Positions 38,479 through 47,981 of a stretch of 64,000 bases of DNA are shown in pieces (position 1 is the first letter of the stretch; each line of letters starts with the position of its first letter). The stretch comes from JBCCCJ01 sp039029315. Its GTDB lineage: Bacteria; Bacteroidota; Bacteroidia; J057. Both the position numbers and the translations under genes were made by a program. Under the pieces are notes generated by a model. It was not told where the DNA came from and ran no database searches. It saw only the letters and a list, made by a program, of their open reading frames with translations. The stretch covers positions 124,001-188,000 of the forward strand of contig JBCCGK010000003.1 of NCBI GenBank assembly GCA_039029315.1. The letters are read 5' to 3'.

Positions 38479-41400
38479 CTACGTGCTAACCTTCATCACT
38501 TGAATCTTCCCCTCTGATCCATTGACTTCGATCTTCTCCCCATTGCCGATCTCTCCTTCCTGTACGAGTGCCAATTGATCAGCAAGAACTTCCTTACATA
38601 TATAGGCCTTATATGCAGTAACGGCTTCAACCCAGTCCTCGTGGTCCGAGAGTTGAATATTGATTCTATCTGTTACATCAAAATCTCTTGATTTGCGCAG
38701 GTTTTGGATTCGATTGACGAATTCTCGCGCAAGACCTTCATGCTTCAACTCTTCAGTCAAGGTGATATCAAGTGCCATGGTGTAGGTCCCATCTGAAGCG
38801 ACAGACCAGCCAGGAATGTCTTGTGTGCTCAAGCTGACATCTTCTAGGGTCAGTTGAAATGGGCCATTGGAGAGCATCAGATCTGACGTGCCATGTTGCT
38901 CCAGGGCTTTAATATCATCTTGTGAGAACTTCGCAAGCGCACCAGCAATTTCCTTCATCAACTTGCCTACTTTAGGCCCCAGAACCTTGAAATTGGGCTT
39001 GATTCGCTTGACAAGGATGTCGTTCTCTTCTGTAATATATTCAATTTTTTTGATATTTACCTCATTGGATATTAATCCTTCGACTTTTGCCAGTTCTTCG
39101 CGAAGTTTGGGATCAAGGATTGCGACCATGGCTTTGCCCAGTGGCTGACGGACTTTGAGTTTCTCTTTTCTTCGGATGCTGAGAATCAGAGAGGTTACTT
39201 TTTGAGCCATCTCCATTCGGGCCTCAGCCAATTCATCAATCAAGCTGACATCCCAAGTCGGAAAATCTGTATGATGAACACTGTCCATGCCCTGTGCCTG
39301 ACTAAGATCGCCATACAATCGATCTGCATAAAATGGAGCAAATGGGCTCATCAGAATGGAGACCGTTTCGAGACACTCATACAGGGTTTGGAAAGCCGCG
39401 AGATCTCCCTCCCAGAATCTTCTTCTACACAACCTCACATACCAGTTGGAGAGTTGTTCATTGACAAATCCATCGATCGCTTTGATCGATCTGGTTGGTT
39501 CGTAGTCATCCATGAATCCCTCAACATCTCGTATCAGGGAGTTGAGAACAGAGATGATCCACTGATCGATTTCTGGCCGCTCATCCACAGCAAGCGCGCT
39601 TGAAGCGTCATATTGGAAGCCGACAATGTTGGCATAGCGTGCAAAGATTCCGCTATAGGTATTGAAGAGGGTCCCAAAGAATTTTCTCTGCACCTCCTGT
39701 ATTCCTTCGATATCGAATTTGAGATTGGCCCAGGGGTTGGAGTTTCCAACCATATACCAGCGTGTGGCATCTGCACCATAGGTTGCGATGGTGTCAAATG
39801 GTTCTACCACATTTCCCAGTCGCTTGGACATTTTGACCCCATTCTTGTCGAGCACCAACCCTGTCGAAAGGACATTCTTGTACGCAACGCTGTCTTCCAA
39901 CATCACGGCGATTGCATGCAAGGTGAAAAACCAGCCCCGTGTCTGATCCACTCCTTCTGAAATGAAGTCTGCCGGGAAGTTGGCCTTGAATACGTCCTGG
40001 TTTTCAAATGGATAATGCCATTGTGCAAAGGGCATCGCTCCAGAGTCAAACCATACATCGATCAAGTCTGGCTCTCGTCTCATGGGGCGTCCAGTTTGGC
40101 TTACCAGAATGATCTCATCTACCCCAGGCTTATGCAAATCCAGTTCGTCAAAGAATCCTTCAGATTGCGCCGCTGTCATGAAGCCTGCATCAATGGATTT
40201 TTGGACTTCCGCTCTGAGTTCTTCGACAGAACCGATGCAGAGGCGTTCCTGTGCATCTTCAGTAGACCAAAGCGGCAGAGGGACCCCCCAGAATCTTGAA
40301 CGGGACAGGTTCCAGTCCACGAGGTTCTCCAGCCAGTTGCCAAACCGTCCACTTCCGGTTGATTTGGGTTTCCAGTTGATGGTATTGTTATGCGCAATCA
40401 ATTTATCCTTGACAGCAGTGGTCTTGATGAACCAGCTATCGAGGGGATAATACAAGACAGGTCGATCGGTCCGCCAGCAGTGAGGATAACTGTGGGTATA
40501 TTTTTCGACCTTAAATGCTTTGTTTTCCTCTTTGAGCTTGATGGCAATGTCGATATCTACCGACCGATCCTCTTCCTGTCCATAATCCTTGACAAATCGG
40601 CCTGCGAAGTCTGTTACTTCTTTGACAAATCTGCCTCGCTTGTCCACCAATGGCATGGGATTGCCATCTTCATCTTTCACGAGGAGAGGAGGAATATCAT
40701 TTTGCTGAGCAACAATGAAGTCATCGGACCCAAAAGTCGGGGCGATATGTACGATTCCTGTTCCATCTTCGGTAGAGACGAAGTCCCCGATCAAGACGCG
40801 AAATGCTGGCTTGTCCGGCTGTACATAGGGCAACAATTGCTCATATTCGATTCCTGCCAGATCCTTTCCGCTTATTTCTTCTACCACCTCAAATGGGATC
40901 AGTTTATTTCCCGCTTCATAGGCATCGAGAGACAAGTCCGCCGCTTTTTCATTGAAAAACTTGCCCATCAATTCCTTGGCAAGAATGACGCAGACAGGAA
41001 GATGCGTATATGGATTGTAGGTGTTGACCTTGACATAGGTAATATTCTTTCCTACTGCCAAAGCTGTATTCGCTGGCAAGGTCCAGGGAGTAGTGGTCCA
41101 GGCAAGGAAGTATTCATTCTCTTTGCCCTTAATCTTGAATTGAGCTGTGAGAGAGGTGTCCTTGATGTCTTTGTAGGCTCCTGGTTGATTCAATTCATGA
41201 GAACTCAAGCCTGTACCTGCAGCAGGAGAGTAAGGTTGAATTGTGAATCCTTTGTACAGAAGATCTTTGTCCCAAAGTCGTTTAAGGAGATGCCAAACAG
41301 ACTCGATATAATCATTCTCAAATGTGATATATGGATCATTCAGATCTACCCAATATCCCATTTTGACTGTCAAATCATCCCATAGGTCTTTGAATTCCAG

Positions 41401-41778
41401 AACATCGTGCCGACAGGCTGCATTGTATTCTTTAACCGAGATGGTTTTGCCAATGTCTTCTTTGTTAATCCCGAGTCGTTTCTCCACCTGAAGTTCTACA
41501 GGGAGGCCATGAGTATCCCAGCCACCCTTTCTGTGGACCTGATATCCCTTAAGTGTTTTGTATCGGCAAAACAAATCCTTAATGGTACGGGCAATCACAT
41601 GGTGAATACCGGGTTTGCCATTGGCAGATGGTGGGCCTTCATAGAACGTGAAGGTCGGCTTTCCCTCTCGAAGGGAAACGCTTTTTTCAAAAGTCTTTTC
41701 CTGTTTCCATAGATCCAACATCTGTTGATCTACCTCAGGCAAAGACAATCGCTTGTACTCAGGATAGGTTTGTGACAT
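38479..41778 (-). CDS. ileS: Isoleucyl-tRNA synthetase
   Basis: A 1099-residue class I aminoacyl-tRNA synthetase that charges tRNA-Ile. It has the HIGH-type motif in GPPSANGKPGIHHVIA (about residues 49-64), the editing CP1 insertion, the KMSKR loop (GVKMSKRLGNVVEPF) and the anticodon-binding domain. The length is typical of the long bacterial/eukaryotic-like form. A -7 box TATATTTG lies 24 bases upstream of the start. It is the first gene of the ileS-dksA-like-lspA set. Confidence 0.97.
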   Translation of the reverse strand: MSQTYPEYKRLSLPEVDQQMLDLWKQEKTFEKSVSLREGKPTFTFYEGPPSANGKPGIHHVIARTIKDLFCRYKTLKGYQVHRKGGWDTHGLPVELQVEKRLGINKEDIGKTISVKEYNAACRHDVLEFKDLWDDLTVKMGYWVDLNDPYITFENDYIESVWHLLKRLWDKDLLYKGFTIQPYSPAAGTGLSSHELNQPGAYKDIKDTSLTAQFKIKGKENEYFLAWTTTPWTLPANTALAVGKNITYVKVNTYNPYTHLPVCVILAKELMGKFFNEKAADLSLDAYEAGNKLIPFEVVEEISGKDLAGIEYEQLLPYVQPDKPAFRVLIGDFVSTEDGTGIVHIAPTFGSDDFIVAQQNDIPPLLVKDEDGNPMPLVDKRGRFVKEVTDFAGRFVKDYGQEEDRSVDIDIAIKLKEENKAFKVEKYTHSYPHCWRTDRPVLYYPLDSWFIKTTAVKDKLIAHNNTINWKPKSTGSGRFGNWLENLVDWNLSRSRFWGVPLPLWSTEDAQERLCIGSVEELRAEVQKSIDAGFMTAAQSEGFFDELDLHKPGVDEIILVSQTGRPMRREPDLIDVWFDSGAMPFAQWHYPFENQDVFKANFPADFISEGVDQTRGWFFTLHAIAVMLEDSVAYKNVLSTGLVLDKNGVKMSKRLGNVVEPFDTIATYGADATRWYMVGNSNPWANLKFDIEGIQEVQRKFFGTLFNTYSGIFARYANIVGFQYDASSALAVDERPEIDQWIISVLNSLIRDVEGFMDDYEPTRSIKAIDGFVNEQLSNWYVRLCRRRFWEGDLAAFQTLYECLETVSILMSPFAPFYADRLYGDLSQAQGMDSVHHTDFPTWDVSLIDELAEARMEMAQKVTSLILSIRRKEKLKVRQPLGKAMVAILDPKLREELAKVEGLISNEVNIKKIEYITEENDILVKRIKPNFKVLGPKVGKLMKEIAGALAKFSQDDIKALEQHGTSDLMLSNGPFQLTLEDVSLSTQDIPGWSVASDGTYTMALDITLTEELKHEGLAREFVNRIQNLRKSRDFDVTDRINIQLSDHEDWVEAVTAYKAYICKEVLADQLALVQEGEIGNGEKIEVNGSEGKIQVMKVST

Positions 41779-41801
41779 GCCTATTTCAAAAAAATTGAGT
41801 G

Positions 41802-41809
41802 CAAATATA
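41802..41809 (-). promoter_or_regulatory. -7 element for ileS
   Basis: Read on the minus strand this is TATATTTG, a match to the Bacteroidota -7 consensus, 24 bases upstream of the ileS ATG. No TTTG -33 box is present at the usual spacing. Confidence 0.45.
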
Positions 41810-41862
41810 CAAAATTTGCTCTTCTTCGTATATTGGTTTGTAAATCAACAAAACAAATACAA

Positions 41863-42339
41863 ATGATTATTCGAACTTCCCTGATCTTGGTTTTGCTGGC
41901 ATTGCTTAGTAGTTGTCAAATCAGCAATCAACTGCGTGTTCACAAGACTGAATTACAGCGTCTTGCGTATAATGAGCCAGAAAATCGAGCTAAATTTGAT
42001 GGTCTGGCGAAAGTATTGGTAACGGCTCTGGAAGAGGCATCAGCCAGACCGACTACCACACAGACTGTTCGGTATGTCCAAAAATTTTCCAATCAAAACG
42101 ATCGGTCTCTGAGACAATTGTCCACAGATCTGGATGCCTGGATCAAAGGAATGGGACCAGGGCAACGACTTGCTTTCGGAACGCGTGCCTTGTCTCAATC
42201 CTATTCGCGTAAACTCATTGTCCTCGTTCCAAAAATTCAAAAGAAAGCAAAAGAAGGAGGATTTGAACTGGGGGCATTGGAGAAAGTTTTGCTATTATTC
42301 AAACTGAAGCAGTTGACCAAAAAAAGTAAAAAAGATTAA
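41863..42339 (+). CDS. Putative lipoprotein of unknown function
   Basis: A 158-residue lipoprotein. The signal MIIRTSLILVLLALLSSCQ has a clear lipobox, LSSC, with lipidation at about Cys18, which also sets the ATG at 41863 (a TTG frame at 41833 adds ten residues). The mature part is helical and basic, ending LTKKSKKD. I do not recognise the family. The transglutaminase gene follows nine bases later, so the two may be co-expressed. Confidence 0.7.
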   Translation: MIIRTSLILVLLALLSSCQISNQLRVHKTELQRLAYNEPENRAKFDGLAKVLVTALEEASARPTTTQTVRYVQKFSNQNDRSLRQLSTDLDAWIKGMGPGQRLAFGTRALSQSYSRKLIVLVPKIQKKAKEGGFELGALEKVLLLFKLKQLTKKSKKD

Positions 42340-42348
42340 CGCAATGAT

Positions 42349-43251
42349 ATGATAGCTGTTCATGTTCATTGGCTCTTGTGTTGGATGGTGCTAAGCATGG
42401 GGATGGAGAAAGCTCCCGTAGAGGCATCTTTTTATCAGATTGATTTTCAGACCACTTTTCATGTGATGGGACCAACACAATTGATCAGATACACCTTGTT
42501 GCTTCCCCAGGACATCAATGAGGTACAGGAGGTTACAAAACTCGCCTTTTCTCCACAGCCAAAAAGGATTTATGAAAAACACGGGAATAAATATGCAGAA
42601 TTTCGGATTCAGCGCCCCAAAATAGATTTCAAAGTACATCTCCATGTACAGGTGAAAACCAAGGCGACATCTCTTCGGAAAACGCTGAGCCCCAAACGAT
42701 CCAAATCCTATGTGCCAGAGGTAGGGTCTTTCCTTGAGGCATCTGTGTACCAGGAATCATCACATCCTGATATCAAACGGCTTGCGAGTCAATTGAAACA
42801 GAAAAATCCGGAAAAAACCATACGTGCCATTTATCGATTTGTTCAGGATACGCTGGAATACAAGCCCAAATTAGATAAGGATCTGGGCGCAATATCGGCC
42901 CTTCAGCAAGGAATCGGAGATTGTACAGAATTTTCTGATTTGTTCGTAGCTCTGTGTAGGGCTTCTGGAATTCCAGCTCGAACAGTCAGTGGTTGGTTGC
43001 TTCAGGAGAACATCAAGAACCCGAATCACCATTGGGTAGAAGTTTGGATCAATCAGGAATGGCGGAAGATCGATCCCAGCATTTCAGAAGAGGATTATCT
43101 GATGGACCCATATCCCGGTATTGCTTATCTGTTGTTGTCTCCTCTAAGAATTGACAGGGTATGCAAGACGAGCAATGATCGGTGGGTCGCTACTTCTACC
43201 GGGAACGGAAAGGTCGCGGCCAGCTATCAGTACAAAGTGAAGAAGTTATAA
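42349..43251 (+). CDS. Transglutaminase-like cysteine protein
   Basis: A 300-residue protein with an N-terminal hydrophobic stretch, possibly a signal, a beta-rich domain to about 130, and a transglutaminase-like core at about 150-250. The catalytic triad is visible: Cys in GIGDCTEFSDLFVALC, His in HHWVEVWI and Asp in RKIDPS. Such proteins act as transglutaminases, proteases or peptide-modifying enzymes. It is probably exported. It lies downstream of the small lipoprotein. Confidence 0.86.
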   Translation: MIAVHVHWLLCWMVLSMGMEKAPVEASFYQIDFQTTFHVMGPTQLIRYTLLLPQDINEVQEVTKLAFSPQPKRIYEKHGNKYAEFRIQRPKIDFKVHLHVQVKTKATSLRKTLSPKRSKSYVPEVGSFLEASVYQESSHPDIKRLASQLKQKNPEKTIRAIYRFVQDTLEYKPKLDKDLGAISALQQGIGDCTEFSDLFVALCRASGIPARTVSGWLLQENIKNPNHHWVEVWINQEWRKIDPSISEEDYLMDPYPGIAYLLLSPLRIDRVCKTSNDRWVATSTGNGKVAASYQYKVKKL

Positions 43252-43365
43252 GAACTGACCTGGGCAGCTACGTCAAAATTGGTGTAGAAGGGGGGAAAGG
43301 CAACGAAAGAATCTGCTGTTCCAAGATGTTGGTAAGGAACTTTCTGGCTCTGCCATCACGTCACT

Positions 43366-45867
43366 TTATTTCAACACTTTGCTCTTTCGTCTCTTTTTTC
43401 TCTTGACTCGTTCTGGAATACGCTTTTTGTTTCGGGAGGATGGAGGCTTGGATCTTTCCTGTCTGGGGGGGACACGGTCAGGAATGGTTTTGGAGGGACG
43501 GCGTCTGGGAGGAAAAATGACTCTTTTTCCCTCTGCCTGTCTTGCCTCTCGCTTGTCTTCCCAGTTCTGGCGAATGCGGTCCCACACATCCTCCAACTGG
43601 ATCTTGTCAGCTTCCTGATAGTCGTATAAGGTATACATCGGACAATCGAGGGATTGCATAGCCGAGACCCCCGGTTCCTGAAAGGAGCCGCCATAGTAGC
43701 CACGATATGAGCGTTTTTTGGATAGCTCCTTGAGAAAGCTTGCATAAATAGGGAGAGCGGTATTGGCTCCTTGACCGAGTCTCAGGGACCTGAAGCGAAC
43801 CTGTCTGTCTTCTCCCCCAACCCATGCACCCGCCACCAATCCGGGAGTGATTCCCATGAACCAACCATCAGTCTGATTTTGTGTCGTACCTGTTTTGCCG
43901 CCTACCTGAATCGATCTGGGAATTCCATAGACCCGTCGCAGACGGGAGGCAGTCCCACTGTCGACGACTGATCGCAGCATATAGGCCATCATATCGGCAT
44001 GGATGGGTTCCATTACCCGCTGGACAGCATGCTTGGTTGGGAATTCTACAATGGTATTGCCGTCGTGATCCTCGATTCGGGCGATGTAGATAGGGATCGC
44101 TCTTTCGCCACGGTTGGCAAAGGCACTATATGCCCCTACCATTTCCTTGATTGACAGATCTGCAGTACCCAAAACAAGAGAGGGTTCCCGAGGCAAGCGT
44201 TGTTCGAATCCAAAGCCTTGCGCAAAGCTGACGGCCTGATCTACGCCTACACGCATCATCACTTCGGCAGAAACGGTATTGACTGAATGTGTCAAGCCCC
44301 CTGTTAAGGAGTAAAATCCCTCATACTTTCCACCAGAATTTCCGGGGGACCAATTCTTGTACTCCGAATAGACTTGCTGTTGATTGGCAATATAATCACA
44401 AGGGGAAAGACTGTCATGCGCCAAGGCCGCAGCATACACAATGGGCTTGAAGGTCGATCCTACTTGTCTTTGGGAGGTAACATGATCGTACTTGAATTGT
44501 CGAAAATTGATGCCTCCAACCCATGCGCGCACATATCCTGTTTTGGGTTCCATCGCCATGAATCCAGCATGGAGGAAAGAGTTGTAATAGACAAGAGAAT
44601 CAAACGGACTCATGTCATCGCGCTCTTGTTCTCCTTCCCATGTCCAGATGGTCATCGGAACGTTGGTTTCAAAGATCTTTCGGATATCTGCTGCTGATTT
44701 GCCTCTGGCTTTCAGGGATTTGTAACGATCAGATTGTTTCATGGCTCGCTGGATGCCTGGATCAGACAGGTCCCAGAGATTCCGTCCTTTCCAATGCTCA
44801 TCGAATGTAGCCTGCAGCTTTTTTAGATGGTTCTGGACCGCCTTCACTGCGATTCGTTGCATCCCTGCGTCCAGAGTGGTGTGAATCCTGAGGCCATCTG
44901 TATACAGATTGTAGATCTTTCCATCTGGTCCCGGATTGGCTTCGAACCATGCTTGTAATTCTTCGGCTACCTGTTGCCTGAAATAGGGTGCTGGGGCATC
45001 AAGAATGCTGATCTTCTGATAGTCCGTGAGGAGGTCCAGGGTTTTGAGAGAATCAGCCACAGCGGCTTCCAGATATTCATATTTGACCATTTGGTCCAGG
45101 ACAACATTGCGCCGGGAGGTGGCAAGGGACGGATTCCGGATAGGATTGTATCGGGTGTTGGCCTTGAGCATGCCTACAAGAACGGCTGACTGCTCCAGCG
45201 GGATTTTTCTGGGGGATTGGTTGAAGAATCGATTGGTGGCGACGCCTATGCCAAAGATGTTTTCCCCAAAAGAGACGGTGTTCAGATAGAGTTCCAGGAT
45301 TTCATCTTTGGTGTATACTTCTTCCAGCCTACCAGCTACAATCATTTCCTTGACTTTGTTGACCGGCATGGTGAATAGGCCATGATGTTGGCGTGGAAAG
45401 AGGTTCTTGGCGAGCTGTTGGGTGATGGTCGATCCGCCACCTGAACTTTTATTCTGCAACAGAATAGATTTTACCAGGACTCGTCTCAGGCTCTTCCAAT
45501 CGACTCCTTCATGTTCGTAAAAACGAACATCTTCGGTCGCAATCAGGGCATCAATCAGTCCTTGCGAAATATCTTCCAGCCTGACATTGGATCGATTTTG
45601 AAGATAGTATTTGCCCATGAGGGACTGATCCGCGAAGTAAATCTCTGAGGCTTGGGCATTGACGATATTTCCCAATTCTTCTTTTTGGGGAAGAGGACCA
45701 AATTTTCCATGGAGAACAGCCGCATAAAACCCGCCGACTCCTGTGATGCCCAGAACGATCAACCCAACAAAAATCCAGAGGGTCCACGTCATCCATGGTT
45801 TCCAGAATCGTTTGGGAGCAGAAGGAGGTGAAAGGGGAGTTTCAGGTGATTGTGGGTATACATCCAT
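43366..45867 (-). CDS. Class A penicillin-binding protein (PBP1A-type)
   Basis: An 833-residue bifunctional peptidoglycan synthase. A proline-rich cytoplasmic N-terminus precedes one membrane helix (about 28-52). The GT51 glycosyltransferase domain has ATEDVRFYEHEGVDW and GGSTITQQLAKNLF. The transpeptidase has the serine motif STFK, the SVN motif and GKTGTTQNQTDGWF. The C-terminal 60 residues are basic and low-complexity (PPRRRPSKTIPDRVPPRQ onward). I chose the ATG at 45867 over a TTG at 45909. It builds and crosslinks the cell wall. Confidence 0.95.
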   Translation of the reverse strand: MDVYPQSPETPLSPPSAPKRFWKPWMTWTLWIFVGLIVLGITGVGGFYAAVLHGKFGPLPQKEELGNIVNAQASEIYFADQSLMGKYYLQNRSNVRLEDISQGLIDALIATEDVRFYEHEGVDWKSLRRVLVKSILLQNKSSGGGSTITQQLAKNLFPRQHHGLFTMPVNKVKEMIVAGRLEEVYTKDEILELYLNTVSFGENIFGIGVATNRFFNQSPRKIPLEQSAVLVGMLKANTRYNPIRNPSLATSRRNVVLDQMVKYEYLEAAVADSLKTLDLLTDYQKISILDAPAPYFRQQVAEELQAWFEANPGPDGKIYNLYTDGLRIHTTLDAGMQRIAVKAVQNHLKKLQATFDEHWKGRNLWDLSDPGIQRAMKQSDRYKSLKARGKSAADIRKIFETNVPMTIWTWEGEQERDDMSPFDSLVYYNSFLHAGFMAMEPKTGYVRAWVGGINFRQFKYDHVTSQRQVGSTFKPIVYAAALAHDSLSPCDYIANQQQVYSEYKNWSPGNSGGKYEGFYSLTGGLTHSVNTVSAEVMMRVGVDQAVSFAQGFGFEQRLPREPSLVLGTADLSIKEMVGAYSAFANRGERAIPIYIARIEDHDGNTIVEFPTKHAVQRVMEPIHADMMAYMLRSVVDSGTASRLRRVYGIPRSIQVGGKTGTTQNQTDGWFMGITPGLVAGAWVGGEDRQVRFRSLRLGQGANTALPIYASFLKELSKKRSYRGYYGGSFQEPGVSAMQSLDCPMYTLYDYQEADKIQLEDVWDRIRQNWEDKREARQAEGKRVIFPPRRRPSKTIPDRVPPRQERSKPPSSRNKKRIPERVKRKKRRKSKVLK

Positions 45868-46104
45868 AGACAAGGGACGATTGTCGCATCCAATATCAAA
45901 GATACGCAAGAATTCTCGAAGAGATACAATTCCGACTTGTGCATCTGCCCTGGAGGAAGCTGTTCGCTTGCTGAATCAGGGTGCATTTACCTTTAGCATC
46001 TGGACAATATAGCGCCTCCATTTATCTGTGGGATTTTCTTCCCACCAACTGGCATATTTGGCAATGAAAAGCCCCCTCTTTCTCTGGAACACAAGTTTTT
46101 TGTG

Positions 46105-46359
46105 CTAATTGTTGGGCGGAGGAATATAATAGGATAAGAAGTAATCGACACGTTTTGTTCCCACATCAATGATAAATATATATCGATCTGTAAGCGTTAC
46201 GGAGGCCGAATAAGCTAAGTATATCGCACATAGATTGGTCTTGTTGTGTTCATAAAAAAAAGCATGGGACTCGTCAAAATTGCTTCCTCTCAGAAAGGAA
46301 GAATCTGCCTCCATGAGTGCTTCATGTGGTAGAAATAGTTTGCCTCTTCCAGTCTCCAA
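46105..46359 (-). CDS. Doubtful small ORF or gene remnant
   Basis: An 84-residue reading frame ending YYIPPPNN with no recognised domain. It starts with TTG, and protein-like text (AIADCPLLETGRGK) continues upstream in the same frame up to the dispersed repeat near 46391. An in-frame continuation beyond the stop codon to 45976 also reads protein-like (AKYASWWEENPTDKWRR). This suggests a decayed gene truncated near the repeat and carrying an internal stop. It could also be chance. Confidence 0.3.
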   Translation of the reverse strand: METGRGKLFLPHEALMEADSSFLRGSNFDESHAFFYEHNKTNLCAIYLAYSASVTLTDRYIFIIDVGTKRVDYFLSYYIPPPNN

Positions 46360-46390
46360 AAGAGGACAATCTGCGATTGCAGGATTTATG

Positions 46391-46454
46391 GATTGATGTC
46401 TCCCGTCGGTGGGAGAGCGGGAGGGTGGAAGATGATTGTCAAATATAAATTTGT
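46391..46454. repeat. Dispersed 64-bp repeat, copy 1
   Basis: This stretch aligns without gaps to 57311-57374 with only a few differences. Both copies contain the hairpin TCCCGtcggtGGGA or TCCCGctggcGGGA, in which the differing bases still pair through G-U wobbles. Both are followed by TTGTCC or GTGTCC sequences resembling transposon ends. Confidence 0.65.
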
Positions 46455-46508
46455 CCCTTAACCTAAGTAGGGAGACAATTTTGAATGAAGAATATTGAAT
46501 GGGCTGTC

Positions 46509-46659
46509 TAGGGCCTACGCATTATAAATTCTTATCATCGATTTTAGACAGTAGGGCAATGTTTTTTAATTCACAACTGAAGAATATCAAAGCATTAAAT
46601 TAAAAAACCTTCAGATTTGGCTCAAAAACAGCTATGAAAAATTATAATGCGTAACCCCT
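46509..46659. mobile_element. 151-bp inverted-repeat element flanked by an 11-bp direct repeat
   Basis: The element begins TAGGGCCTACGCATTATAAA and ends with its imperfect complement, about 21-bp terminal inverted repeats. The 11 bases AATGGGCTGTC occur directly on both sides (46498-46508 and 46660-46670), consistent with a target-site duplication. It encodes nothing. It looks like a miniature inverted-repeat element, probably moved by a transposase encoded elsewhere. Confidence 0.65.
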
Positions 46660-46720
46660 AATGGGCTGTCAAACAGCGAGTTATTAGATTTTTTATATGT
46701 AAATTTGTCCGCCCACTTAC

Positions 46721-47017
46721 TTATTTGATATTTATTTTTATAAGACTATCCTTTTTGAGGAGATAAAACTGAGAATCATATTCAACACTATTTTTTTTAA
46801 TCGAAATACTTGGTTTACACAGAATTTTTTGATCTCCCATATCAATACTATATGGTTGTAATTGTGCCACTGCATTTGCTAATGCTACGGTATAATCATT
46901 TTCTACTTGTTCTTTCAACAAAGTGGGACTGTTATGAGGATGATTATTCTCTCCCTGACAACTCATTAAAAATGATCCTAGAATAAAAACTGGAATGATA
47001 AATTTGAGGTTTTTCAT
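46721..47017 (-). CDS. Small lipoprotein of unknown function
   Basis: A 98-residue lipoprotein with signal MKNLKFIIPVFILGSFLMSC and lipobox LMSC, lipidation at about Cys20. The mature part (about 78 residues) has no recognised domain. Its AT-rich base composition matches the accessory surroundings. Confidence 0.65.
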   Translation of the reverse strand: MKNLKFIIPVFILGSFLMSCQGENNHPHNSPTLLKEQVENDYTVALANAVAQLQPYSIDMGDQKILCKPSISIKKNSVEYDSQFYLLKKDSLIKINIK

Positions 47018-47217
47018 GGAAATATGTTTTGATTGAATCTTGGTATGGGTAAGTACCCAAAATTTATACTATTAAACAAAAACAAGCGTATCGGTCAAAG
47101 TCATATCTGAGTATCTATTCAATAAACCCAAGATATGCTCGAATCATTCCTCGTTGTAATTAGGGAATATTTTCCAAGCTGCGGTCTCAATTGAAAGAAA
47201 CCGCCCCAATCAGGAGC

Positions 47218-47312
47218 CATACATCCTAAACTTGTAGTTAATCGAGTTTCCTGATCTTTTTACCTCGTCATCCTTTTCTTTTCCATTGAACCCGAAACGG
47301 TGGGCCCCTACT
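47218..47312 (-). pseudogene. RHS-core fragment
   Basis: On the minus strand this encodes FGFNGKEKDDE followed by SGNSINYKFRMY, the usual end of an RHS core repeat. It then stops almost at once. It is a close direct repeat of 50926-51015, which carries the same segment of another RHS gene. It is a leftover from recombination within an RHS/polymorphic-toxin locus. The rest of the 47018-47427 spacer holds only a short palindrome at 47345-47361. Confidence 0.75.
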
Positions 47313-47427
47313 CCTTCATTTTTCCGCAAATTCCCTCACCTTGAGCCTCTTTTAAAGAGGCCCAATTCTGATCAGGTTTTTCATTCTCCTGATTGCTTTT
47401 AACATTCTATCAGTGTATTTTTATCTT

Positions 47428-47643
47428 ATGATCACACCATTTCCGTTGAAAGGTCAAGTGCTCAAAACCTATCTCCTCAAGATCATCGAGAAGATAGATG
47501 ACAAGACCACAGTTGAAGATATTTTTAAGCAGATTGCCTTGCTTGAGGACATTTATACATCTGAGCAACAGATTGCTCAGGGAGAAGGCATTCCCCAAGA
47601 AGTACTCGAAAAACGTTCTCAACTGTGGATCAAATTCGAGTAG
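47428..47643 (+). CDS. Antitoxin of a ParE/RelE-type toxin-antitoxin pair
   Basis: A 71-residue acidic helical protein. It has no strong hallmark of its own, but its size, acidity and position just upstream of and overlapping a ParE/RelE toxin gene identify it as the likely antitoxin. The ATG at 47428 is preferred over the GTG at 47413. The last 19 bases overlap the toxin start. Confidence 0.7.
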   Translation: MITPFPLKGQVLKTYLLKIIEKIDDKTTVEDIFKQIALLEDIYTSEQQIAQGEGIPQEVLEKRSQLWIKFE

Positions 47644-47939
47644 TATGGACGCCACTAGCAGCGGAGCAGTTGGAGGATGCGATTGTCTACATCGCTGACC
47701 ATCGTGGGCCGACTTATGCCGAAAGAGTCAGAACCAAAGTGCTGGAAGCCGCTCGAAGGCTATCACGATTACCCGAAAGTGGGCAAAAAGAACTGCTGCT
47801 CGAACATGAGGAGGAAATCTATCGGTATCTGGTTGTTTGGAGCTACAAACTCATTTATCGATACAACAAGCCCATCAAGAAAGTATATATAGTCCGCTTC
47901 TTCCACACTTCCCAAAATCCTGACAGGCTCATCTTTTAA
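47625..47939 (+). CDS. ParE/RelE superfamily toxin
   Basis: A 104-residue protein of the ParE/RelE fold. It begins VVWTPLAAEQLEDAIVYIA, has the EEIYRYLVVWSYKLIYRY core, and ends KVYIVRFFHTSQNPDRL, all typical of this family. It probably poisons DNA gyrase or cleaves mRNA on ribosomes; the sequence does not settle which. It starts with a GTG that overlaps the antitoxin gene by 19 bases, as expected of a coupled operon. Confidence 0.85.
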   Translation: MDQIRVVWTPLAAEQLEDAIVYIADHRGPTYAERVRTKVLEAARRLSRLPESGQKELLLEHEEEIYRYLVVWSYKLIYRYNKPIKKVYIVRFFHTSQNPDRLIF

Positions 47940-47981
47940 ACCATCTCCACCTCTCCCCTTTCCTAACCGTCTGCCCCGTTT

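Noticed and set aside
40390..41385. Plus-strand open frame of 331 residues opposite ileS
   Set aside because: ileS is unmistakable on the other strand and the antisense translation shows no recognisable protein features.
47345..47361. Short palindrome GCCTCTTTTAAAGAGGC as a terminator
   Set aside because: It has no adjacent convincing T run or linked gene end, so I left it as an unassigned palindrome.
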